Origin: an uncultured Actinomycetes bacterium
GTDB lineage: Bacteria > Actinomycetota > Acidimicrobiia > Acidimicrobiales > Microtrichaceae
NCBI GenBank assembly: GCA_903930035.1
Contig: CAIYXG010000405.1
Coordinates: 1 to 5,192 of the forward strand
Length of the DNA stretch: 5,192 nt
Direction: 5' to 3'
In this document: positions 1-4,660 of the stretch, piece by piece
How positions within the stretch are numbered: the stretch's first letter is position 1
Layout of the letters: every line of letters starts with the position of its first letter
Made by a program: the position numbers and the translations under genes
Notes under the pieces: model-generated
The model's input: the letters and a program-made list of their open reading frames with translations, nothing else
What the model was told of the DNA's origin: nothing
The model's database searches: none

Positions 1-276
1 CAGATCGGCTCGCTCACCGAGACGCTCGAGGCCGTGGAGCTGGCGACGCGCCACCGCTACTCGGCGGTCATGTCGCACCGCTCGGGCGAGACCGAGGACA
101 CCACCATCGCCGACCTGGCGGTGGCCACCAACTGCGGCCAGATCAAGACCGGGGCCCCGGCCCGCTCCGACCGCGTCGCCAAGTACAACCAGCTGCTGCG
201 CATCGAGGAGCAGCTCGGCGAGGCCGCCGTCTACCGCGGCCGGTCCGCCCTGGCCCCCATCGGCGGCGCCCGCTGA
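1..276 (+). CDS. eno: Enolase, C-terminal 91 residues (5' end outside window)
   Basis: This is the C-terminal part of phosphopyruvate hydratase, the cytosolic glycolytic enzyme that interconverts 2-phosphoglycerate and phosphoenolpyruvate using Mg2+. The reading frame is open from base 1 and ends at TGA 274-276, so the true start lies upstream. Two enolase signatures are visible. SHRSGETED (visible residues 25-33) is the loop holding the active-site His-Arg-Ser. QIKTGAPARSDR (47-58) contains the active-site lysine (K49), equivalent to yeast K396. NQLLRIEEQLG follows, as usual near the enolase C-terminus. The stop overlaps the ATG of the next gene by one base (TGATG), which suggests translational coupling to the ftsB-like gene. 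In actinobacteria eno is commonly followed by ftsB-like, DUF501 and ppx genes, and this window fits that. Nothing is odd in the visible part. Identification is near certain. Confidence 0.97.
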   Translation, partial: QIGSLTETLEAVELATRHRYSAVMSHRSGETEDTTIADLAVATNCGQIKTGAPARSDRVAKYNQLLRIEEQLGEAAVYRGRSALAPIGGAR

Positions 277-656
277 TGGCGACCGCCGTCGCCGGCCTGT
301 CCGGGGGGTTCGACCACCGGCGTCGGAACCTGGTCGTCGCGCTCGTGGCGGTAGGGGTCCTGCTGGTGCTGGCCGTCCCCGCCCGTGCCTACCTGGCCCA
401 GCGGAGCGAGATCGCCCGGACCCGCGACCAGCTGGCCGAGGTGCGCCGCACCAACGCGCAGCTCAAGGAGCGCAAGGCGCGCCTGACCGACCCCGCCGAG
501 GTCCAGCGGACGGCGCGCCGGGAGTTCGGACTGGTCGGGGTGGGCGAGGAGTCCTACAGCATCCTGCCGCCCGCCACGGCCGGGCTGGTCCTGCCCAACG
601 CGTGGCCGTTCGACCGCCTGGCCGGTCCGGTGGCGCGTGCCGCGACCGCCGGCTGA
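276..656 (+). CDS. ftsB: FtsB/DivIC-family septum formation initiator protein
   Basis: This is a small bitopic cell-division protein of the FtsB/DivIC family. Known members join FtsL and FtsQ in the divisome at the division site. The 126 residues show a short basic N-terminus with HRRR at 14-17, one hydrophobic membrane segment at about 18-36, and a heptad-like coiled-coil stretch at about 40-70 rich in Arg, Glu, Gln and Leu. The family C-terminal motif follows at about 71-98: DPAEVQRTARREFGLVGVG, then EESYSILPP. The order is that of an N-in, C-out protein whose coiled coil lies outside the membrane. The start is ATG 276-278, overlapping the enolase stop. No strong Shine-Dalgarno is visible, so coupled re-initiation is likely. 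Codon use matches the neighbours. The position after eno matches M. tuberculosis Rv1024. The protein could equally be called DivIC; the symbol rests on family and context only. Confidence 0.9.
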   Translation: MATAVAGLSGGFDHRRRNLVVALVAVGVLLVLAVPARAYLAQRSEIARTRDQLAEVRRTNAQLKERKARLTDPAEVQRTARREFGLVGVGEESYSILPPATAGLVLPNAWPFDRLAGPVARAATAG

Positions 657-661
657 CGCGC

Positions 662-667
662 TACCGT
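662..667 (+). promoter_or_regulatory. Putative -10 hexamer (TACCGT) of the DUF3556 gene promoter
   Basis: TACCGT fits the actinobacterial TANNNT -10 pattern. It lies just after the ftsB-like stop (TGA 654-656) and 37 bases before the DUF3556 ATG. Transcription would begin near 674, giving a leader of about 30 bases that contains the GGAAGGA ribosome site. No convincing -35 is seen about 17 bases upstream. The hexamer overlaps the left arm of a perfect 8-bp inverted repeat. This is inferred from pattern and position only. Confidence 0.45.
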
Positions 668-689
668 CTCGCCGTCCCGCACGAGACGG
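664..689 (+). repeat. Perfect 8-bp inverted repeat in the ftsB-DUF3556 gap
   Basis: CCGTCTCG (664-671) and CGAGACGG (682-689) are exact reverse complements separated by 10 bases. The left arm overlaps the putative -10 hexamer (662-667). The last two bases of the right arm are the first two of the GGAAGGA ribosome site. The left arm is also followed directly by a near copy, CCGTCCCG (672-679), with seven of eight bases the same. It could be a DNA operator. In RNA reading through from eno-ftsB it could form a hairpin touching the ribosome site. No T-run follows, so it is not a classical terminator. Confidence 0.5.
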
Positions 690-694
690 AAGGA
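688..694 (+). promoter_or_regulatory. Ribosome binding site of the DUF3556 gene
   Basis: GGAAGGA is a purine-rich Shine-Dalgarno lying 10 bases before ATG 705. It fixes the DUF3556 start at 705. The same GGAAGGA heptamer precedes the ppx gene. Confidence 0.75.
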
Positions 695-704
695 CGCCGC
701 GTCG

Positions 705-2405
705 ATGGGTCTGCTGAAGCCCGACCAGCCCGAGTTCGACCTCGACGAGTGGCGCCGGCAGCCCTATGCCGAGCGGCTGCGGATGATGTGCGTGACCTGG
801 TGCACCCAGGGGTTCGGCGCACCGGACGTCGTCTACGTCTTCTACCTGGTGAAGATCGCCTGCTACGTCGGCGGGTTCTTCCTGTTCGCCTGGCTCACCC
901 CCTCCCTGGGCGGCCCGGCCTCCTTCGGGTCGTGGTGGTCCGACCCGCTGGCCTTCCAGAAGGCCGTGATCTGGACCATGACCTACGAGGTGATGGGGTT
1001 CGGCTGCGGGAGCGGCCCGCTGACCGGGCACTACCGGCCGATCTTCCCCGTCCTCCGTCACTGGCTCCGGCCGGGGACCGTGCGCCTGCGCCCGTTCACG
1101 TGGGTGCCGTTCACCGCCGGCCACCGCCGGAGCTGGTTCGACGTGGCGCTCTACGCCGCCGTGCTCGTGCTGTCGTTCCGGGCGCTGCTGTCGGCCAGCC
1201 TCGGACCGTGGGAGCTGGCCCCGATCGTGGTGGCGCTCTGCGTCCTGGGGCTCCGGGACAAGACGATCTTCCTGGCCTGCCGGGCGGAGCACTACCTGAT
1301 GACGGTCGTGGTGTTCCTGTTCGCCCCGACGCCGTTGGCGCTCGTCGCCGGGGCCAAGTCGGTGCAGCTGATCATGTGGATCGGTGCGGCCGTCTCGAAG
1401 CTGACGCACAACTTCGCCAACGTCATGTCGATCATGCAGTCGAACAGCCCGGTGATGCGCTCGAAGAAGGTGCGCCGCGCCCTCTACCGGCGGTTCCCCG
1501 ACGACCTGCGGCCCTCCCGGCTCACCTTCACGCTGGCCCACACGGCCACGTTCTTCGAGTTCGCGTTCCCCCTGGCGCTGGCCCTCACCAGCAGCGGCCC
1601 GCTCCACACGGCGGCGCTCGTGGCGATGGTGCTGTTCCACCTGGGGATCTTCTCGGCCCTGCCCATGGGCGTGCCGCTCGAGTGGAACGTCATGTTCATC
1701 TACTCGGGCCTGGTGCTCTTCGGCGCCTACGGCGACGTGCCCTTCTGGTCGGTCGGCTCGCCGGTCGTGGCCGCGCTCCTGGTGGCGCTGGTGCTGGTGG
1801 GCCCGGTCTGGGGCAGCCTGCGGCCCGACAAGATCTCGTTCCTCGTGTCCATGCGGTACTACGCCGGGAACTGGGCCCCGAGCGTGTGGTTGTTCCGTCG
1901 GGGCACCATGGAGCGGCTCGACGAGCGCCTGGTGAAGGCGGCCCCCATCCCGCGCCGGCAGCTCGAGGGTCAGATCGAGGAGGGCACCTACGACGCCACC
2001 ATGGCCCGCGGGTTCGCCATGCGGGCCATGCACCTGCACGGCCCCGCCCTGGCGACGCTCCTGCCCCGGACGCTGGCCGACCTGGCCGAGACCGACCCCG
2101 AGGTCGCGGCGCACGGGATCGACGCGTTCGAGCTGATCGACGGCGAGCAGGTCGCCGGCCTGGTGCTGGGCTGGAACTTCGGCGACGGCCACCTGCACGA
2201 CGAGGACCTGCTGGCCGCGGTGCAGGCCGAGTGCGGCTTTGCCCCTGGCGAGCTCCGGTGCCTGTTCATCGAGTCCCAGCCGCTGCACCGCCAGCACATG
2301 CACTGGCGGACCGCCGACGCGGCGACCGGCCAGCTGGAGGAGGGCCACGTGCAGATCGCCGACCTCCGCACGCTCCAGCCCTGGGGTGCGCCGAGCCCGG
2401 ACTGA
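705..2405 (+). CDS. DUF3556-type multi-pass membrane protein, function unknown
   Basis: This is a 566-aa integral membrane protein that I recognise as DUF3556-like, an actinobacterial family without an assigned function. The N-terminus (MGLLKPDQPEFDLDEW) and the early GFGCGSGPLTGHY motif (98-110) are family-like. Hydrophobic segments lie at about 41-64, 145-165, 168-183, 197-217, 218-231, 276-297, 300-319, 325-342 and 350-370; others at 86-100 are weaker. Residues from about 395 to the end are hydrophilic and probably soluble. They include GDGHLHDED (493-501) and ESQPLHRQHMHW (523-534), which are rich in His and acidic residues and could bind metal. The membrane core has WIGAAVSKL, FFEFAFPLAL, and a His-containing helix followed by a second amphipathic one. 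It resembles HTTM/vitamin K-dependent carboxylase-like proteins, but this is my inference. The start is ATG 705, with GGAAGGA 10 bases upstream. The gene sits between ftsB-like and DUF501 genes that are usually adjacent, so it looks like an insertion into a conserved cluster, although its base composition matches its neighbours. The gene call is certain, the family likely, and the function unknown. Confidence 0.82.
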   Translation: MGLLKPDQPEFDLDEWRRQPYAERLRMMCVTWCTQGFGAPDVVYVFYLVKIACYVGGFFLFAWLTPSLGGPASFGSWWSDPLAFQKAVIWTMTYEVMGFGCGSGPLTGHYRPIFPVLRHWLRPGTVRLRPFTWVPFTAGHRRSWFDVALYAAVLVLSFRALLSASLGPWELAPIVVALCVLGLRDKTIFLACRAEHYLMTVVVFLFAPTPLALVAGAKSVQLIMWIGAAVSKLTHNFANVMSIMQSNSPVMRSKKVRRALYRRFPDDLRPSRLTFTLAHTATFFEFAFPLALALTSSGPLHTAALVAMVLFHLGIFSALPMGVPLEWNVMFIYSGLVLFGAYGDVPFWSVGSPVVAALLVALVLVGPVWGSLRPDKISFLVSMRYYAGNWAPSVWLFRRGTMERLDERLVKAAPIPRRQLEGQIEEGTYDATMARGFAMRAMHLHGPALATLLPRTLADLAETDPEVAAHGIDAFELIDGEQVAGLVLGWNFGDGHLHDEDLLAAVQAECGFAPGELRCLFIESQPLHRQHMHWRTADAATGQLEEGHVQIADLRTLQPWGAPSPD

Positions 2406-2407
2406 CC

Positions 2408-2431
2408 CGGGACCGGTAGCCTCCGGACCCG
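2408..2431 (+). repeat. Imperfect 9-bp inverted repeat framing a -10 hexamer
   Basis: The arms 2408-2416 (CGGGACCGG) and 2423-2431 (CCGGACCCG) pair at eight of nine positions, with one A-A mismatch at 2412/2427. The six bases between them are exactly the putative -10 hexamer TAGCCT. The right arm ends on the base before ATG 2432. A dyad centred on the -10 would be a good place for a repressor to bind. As RNA from the DUF3556 transcript it could also act as a weak hairpin, but no T-run follows. Chance is possible in such GC-rich DNA. Confidence 0.4.
2417..2422 (+). promoter_or_regulatory. Putative leaderless promoter -10 (TAGCCT) for the 52-aa gene, DUF501 and ppx
   Basis: TAGCCT fits TANNNT and ends nine bases before ATG 2432. 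Transcription would therefore start at or within a few bases of the ATG, as in actinobacterial leaderless mRNAs. There is no Shine-Dalgarno in front of that ATG, which agrees with leaderless initiation. No clear -35 is seen. It would drive the 52-aa gene and, through overlapping or closely spaced genes, DUF501 and ppx. Confidence 0.5.
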
Positions 2432-2590
2432 ATGGACGCCACCGCAGCCCCCGGCCCCCGGCCGGACCTCTCCGACCTCTTCTCGGCCGAGGACTCGCCC
2501 ATGGTCGGAGGGCCGCTGCTGCGGGTGGCCGCCGTCGTGGCCCTCGTCGTCGCGGTGGTGTGGTCCGTGCGTCGCCGGCGGCGGGCCTGA
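2432..2590 (+). CDS. Small single-pass membrane protein, 52 aa, unknown function
   Basis: This short reading frame fills the space between the DUF3556 and DUF501 genes. It encodes a hydrophilic N-terminus (about 1-27, including PDLSDLFSAEDSP), one membrane segment at about 29-45 (LLRVAAVVALVVAVVW) and a C-terminal basic run, RRRRRA. By the positive-inside rule the C-terminus should be cytoplasmic and the N-terminus outside. Evidence for coding is that almost every third codon position is G or C, a TANNNT hexamer lies nine bases before the ATG, and the stop overlaps the DUF501 ATG by one base (TGATG), the same arrangement as eno-ftsB. I recognise no family. It may help couple translation of DUF501, or act as a small membrane partner of the neighbouring envelope proteins. 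Both ideas are guesses. The frame is short, so a spurious call remains possible. Confidence 0.68.
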   Translation: MDATAAPGPRPDLSDLFSAEDSPMVGGPLLRVAAVVALVVAVVWSVRRRRRA

Positions 2591-3039
2591 TGGCGGCGCC
2601 GGACGACGTCGCGGCCGTGGCGACGCTCCTCGGCCGGGCCCCGCAGGGCGACTTCGAGGTCGTGGTGCGGCGGGCCGACGGCCAGCCGGTCGTCATCGCC
2701 AACGCGCCCCTGCTCGACGACGGCCGGCCCATGCCCACCCGCTACTGGCTGGTCGACCCGGACCTGCTGCGCCGGGTCGGGACGGTCGAGGCCTCCGGCG
2801 GCGTGCGGACCGCCGAGTCCGTGGTCGACCCCGACGAGCTGGCCGCCGCGCACGCCCGCTACGCCGCCGAGCGCGACGCCCTCGTGCCGGCCGACCACCC
2901 GGGCCCGGTGCCCTTCGGCGGGGTGGGCGGGACCCGTCAGGGCGTGAAGTGCCTGCACGCCCACCTGGCCTACGTGCTGGCCGGCGGCGACGACCCGGTC
3001 GGCCGCTGGGTGCAGGCGCAGCTCGAGGCGACCCCGTGA
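2590..3039 (+). CDS. DUF501 family protein, function unknown
   Basis: This is a 149-aa soluble protein of the DUF501 family, with no membrane segment or signal peptide. Family-like stretches are LLGRAPQGDFEVVVR (13-27), NAPLLDDGRPMPTRYWLVDP (38-57) and GGVGGTRQGVKCLHAHLAYV (110-129), then LAGGDDPVGRW (130-140). The Cys-x-His-x-His in KCLHAH (C121, H123, H125) is the best candidate for a functional or metal-binding site. Its biochemical role is unknown to me. The start is ATG 2590, overlapping the 52-aa gene's stop. The frame is open further upstream but gives only Arg/Gly/Pro-rich low-complexity sequence, so 2590 is the proper start and gives a protein beginning just before the conserved LGR motif. 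It is followed 19 bases later by ppx, as in M. tuberculosis Rv1025-Rv1026, so a shared role or at least co-expression with the phosphatase is likely. Confidence 0.9.
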   Translation: MAAPDDVAAVATLLGRAPQGDFEVVVRRADGQPVVIANAPLLDDGRPMPTRYWLVDPDLLRRVGTVEASGGVRTAESVVDPDELAAAHARYAAERDALVPADHPGPVPFGGVGGTRQGVKCLHAHLAYVLAGGDDPVGRWVQAQLEATP

Positions 3040-3043
3040 ACCT

Positions 3044-3050
3044 GGAAGGA
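3044..3050 (+). promoter_or_regulatory. Ribosome binding site of the ppx gene
   Basis: GGAAGGA ends eight bases before ATG 3059 and fixes that start. The 19-base gap after DUF501 shows no promoter, so ppx is probably co-transcribed with DUF501. Confidence 0.8.
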
Positions 3051-3058
3051 CCCATCCC

Positions 3059-3964
3059 ATGACCCTCAAGGCGGCGATCGACTGCGGCACCAACTCGGTG
3101 CGGCTCCTGGTGTCCGACGGCACCACCCAGGTCGAGCGGCTCATGCGGATCACCCGGCTGGGCCAGGGTGTCGACCGCACCGGCCGGCTGGACCCCGAGG
3201 CCGTGGCGCGCACGCTGGCGGTCCTGCGCGAGTACCGGGAGGTCATGGACCGCTACGGCGTGGAGGGCGTCCGCATGGCGGCCACCTCGGCGAGCCGCGA
3301 CGCCGCCAACCGGGAGGACTTCTTCGGCCCGGCCGCCGACATCCTGGGCGTCGAGCCCGAGCTCCTGTCCGGCCAGGAGGAGGCGGCGCTGTCGTTCCGG
3401 GGCGCCACCGCAGAGCTGGACCCCGCGGAGGGGCCCTTCCTGGTGGTCGACATCGGCGGCGGCTCCACCGAGTTCGCCGTGGGCTCCCGCTCGGTCGAGG
3501 GGGCGGTGTCGATCGACGTCGGCTGTGTGCGGATGACCGAGAAGTACCTGCACGGCGACCCGCCCCGGCCCGACGAGCTGTCGAACTGCCTGGCCGAGGT
3601 GGGCCAGCACCTCGACGACGTCAGCCGGGAGGTCCCCATGGCCGGCCTGGCCACCACGTTCGTGGGGCTGGCCGGCACGGTGACCAACGTGGCGGCGGTG
3701 GAGCTGGGGCTGGCGACCTACGACCGGGACGCCATCCACCACTTCCGGCTCACCAAGGACGCCGCCGAGGACGTGTTCCGCACGCTGGCCACCGAGTCGC
3801 TCGAGGACCGTCGGTTCAACCCCGGCCTCGAGGCGCAGCGCGCCGACGTCATCGTGGGCGGCTGCTGCGTGCTGGTGTCGGTCTTCCGGTACTTCGGGTT
3901 CGACGAGTGCCTGGTCTCCGAGGCCGACATCCTCGACGGCCTGGTGATGTCGCAGTTCGACTGA
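3059..3964 (+). CDS. ppx: Ppx/GppA-family exopolyphosphatase / pppGpp phosphatase
   Basis: This is a 301-aa cytoplasmic phosphatase of the ASKHA fold. Known members release phosphate from inorganic polyphosphate or convert pppGpp to ppGpp, so they tune phosphate storage and the stringent response. Motifs in order are: AIDCGTNSVRLLVSD (6-20), the first phosphate loop; RMAATSASRDAANREDF (72-88); LLSGQEEAALSFRGA (102-116), which holds the conserved catalytic Glu region (E107/E108); FLVVDIGGGSTEFAVG (127-142), the second phosphate loop; GCVRMTEKYL (155-164); FVGLAGTVTNVAAVELGL (201-218); and RADVIVGGCCVLV (261-273) with LVSEADILDGL (285-295) near the end. The length of about 300 matches the short form without the C-terminal HD-like domains of the roughly 500-aa E. 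coli enzymes. ATG 3059 is preceded by GGAAGGA at eight bases. Order after DUF501 matches M. tuberculosis Rv1026 (PPX2). Sequence alone does not decide between polyphosphate and pppGpp as substrate. Confidence 0.94.
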   Translation: MTLKAAIDCGTNSVRLLVSDGTTQVERLMRITRLGQGVDRTGRLDPEAVARTLAVLREYREVMDRYGVEGVRMAATSASRDAANREDFFGPAADILGVEPELLSGQEEAALSFRGATAELDPAEGPFLVVDIGGGSTEFAVGSRSVEGAVSIDVGCVRMTEKYLHGDPPRPDELSNCLAEVGQHLDDVSREVPMAGLATTFVGLAGTVTNVAAVELGLATYDRDAIHHFRLTKDAAEDVFRTLATESLEDRRFNPGLEAQRADVIVGGCCVLVSVFRYFGFDECLVSEADILDGLVMSQFD

Positions 3965-3980
3965 CCGCCGGTTCGCCTGA

Positions 3981-3994
3981 GGTCCCCGAGGACC
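3981..3994 (+). repeat. Small perfect hairpin after ppx
   Basis: GGTCC (3981-3985) and GGACC (3990-3994) pair perfectly around a CCGA loop, 16 bases after the ppx stop and seven bases before the putative -10 of the acetyltransferase gene. It could be part of a weak terminator (no T-run follows) or an operator half-site pair in the -35/-10 spacer. Five base pairs in GC-rich DNA may be chance. Confidence 0.3.
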
Positions 3995-4001
3995 GTGGGG
4001 T

Positions 4002-4007
4002 TAGGCT
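4002..4007 (+). promoter_or_regulatory. Putative leaderless promoter -10 (TAGGCT) of the acetyltransferase gene
   Basis: TAGGCT fits TANNNT and ends seven bases before GTG 4015. This is the spacing expected when transcription starts at the first base of the start codon. There is no Shine-Dalgarno in front of GTG 4015. No convincing -35 is visible. It marks the acetyltransferase as a transcription unit separate from ppx and supports the GTG start. Confidence 0.6.
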
Positions 4008-4014
4008 CGCCGCC

Positions 4015-4644
4015 GTGCTCCGTCGTCGTCCCGACCCCGCTGCGTTCGCCCAGCCGGTGACGCTGCACGGCCGGCGCGTCGTCCTGCGCCCGCTGTCGGT
4101 CCACGACTTCGAGGCCTGGCGCGAGGTCCGCCGACGCAACCACGACTGGCTCACCAAGTGGGAGCCGCAGCGGATGCCGAACCAGCCCGACACCGTCGAG
4201 GACCGGCAGGCGTTCGCCAGCCGGTGCGCGGCGCGGATGCGGGAGATCCAGCTGGGGTCCGGCTACGGCTTCGGGATCTTCGTGGACGGGGCGTTCTCGG
4301 GCGAGATCAACATCAACACGATCCACTGGGGCGCCCACCAGAGCGCCTACATCGGGTACTGGGTCGACACGCAGCGCGCCGGACAGGGCTACATGCCCGA
4401 GTCGGTCGTCACGGTGTTCCGGTTCGCGTTCGAGCAGATGGGCCTGCACCGGCTGCAGATCTCGATCATCCCCCGCAACGCGGCGAGCCGCCGGGTGGTC
4501 GAGAAGCTCGAGCTGCGTGAAGAGGGCCTGGCCGAGCGCTACCTGGAGATCAACGGCGTGTGGGAGGACCACCTGCGGTTCGCCATGACGTCCGAGGAGT
4601 GGGACACCCGGGGCCCCGACCTGGTCGCCACCTGGCTCGCCTGA
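4015..4644 (+). CDS. GNAT family N-acetyltransferase, RimJ-like
   Basis: This 209-aa cytoplasmic enzyme of the RimJ/RimL branch of the GNAT fold would transfer acetyl from acetyl-CoA to an amine, typically a protein N-terminus such as a ribosomal protein, but the substrate is not shown here. Visible parts are LHGRRVVLRPLSVHDFEAW (17-35), the first strand and helix; YGFGIFVDGAFSGEINI (84-100), the central strands; and SAYIGYWVDTQRAGQGYMPE (110-129), which contains the acetyl-CoA pyrophosphate loop R-A-G-Q-G-Y. Next come LHRLQISIIPRNAASRRVVEKL (144-165), with the typical Asn, and GVWEDHLRFAMTSEEW (181-196), the RimJ-type end. I chose GTG 4015 because a TAGGCT hexamer ends seven bases before it and the protein then begins shortly before the fold. 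The open frame continues upstream into the ppx 3' end, where the sequence is not GNAT-like. RimJ-like is a family label, not proof of acetylation of S5. Confidence 0.88.
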   Translation: MLRRRPDPAAFAQPVTLHGRRVVLRPLSVHDFEAWREVRRRNHDWLTKWEPQRMPNQPDTVEDRQAFASRCAARMREIQLGSGYGFGIFVDGAFSGEININTIHWGAHQSAYIGYWVDTQRAGQGYMPESVVTVFRFAFEQMGLHRLQISIIPRNAASRRVVEKLELREEGLAERYLEINGVWEDHLRFAMTSEEWDTRGPDLVATWLA

Positions 4645-4660
4645 CCGTCGGCGCCGGGGC
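4645..4660. other. Convergent 16-base gap between two stop codons
   Basis: The acetyltransferase gene (TGA 4642-4644) and the crotonase gene (stop at 4661-4663 on the minus strand) converge with 16 bases between them. No stem-loop with a T-run is seen on either strand, so the two transcripts probably overlap at their 3' ends or depend on Rho-type termination. The only symmetry is the short palindrome CGGCGCCG, which has no loop. Confidence 0.5.

Noticed and set aside
602..2419. A 605-codon plus-strand frame overlapping nearly all of DUF3556
   Set aside because: The translation is Arg/Pro/Ala-rich without hydrophobic helices or motifs, while the 705-2405 frame gives a coherent membrane protein with a good ribosome site.
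2239..2589. Upstream extension of the DUF501 frame
   Set aside because: The added residues are low-complexity and overlap both the DUF3556 end and the 52-aa gene. The conserved part begins just after ATG 2590.
231..2738. An 835-codon open frame on the minus strand, opposite ftsB, DUF3556 and the 52-aa gene
   Set aside because: Its translation is Arg/Gly/Pro/His-rich low complexity with no family signature. It is the usual antisense shadow of GC-rich codons, and the plus-strand genes have recognisable motifs.
2693..3742. Long minus-strand frame opposite DUF501 and ppx
   Set aside because: Low-complexity shadow with no motif, opposite two secure genes.
3907..4014. N-terminal extension of the acetyltransferase into the ppx 3' end
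   Set aside because: It is not GNAT-like and would overlap ppx. GTG 4015 has a leaderless promoter at the right distance.
4645..4660. Intrinsic terminator between the convergent genes
   Set aside because: Only a loop-less CGGCGCCG palindrome is present and there is no T-run on either strand.
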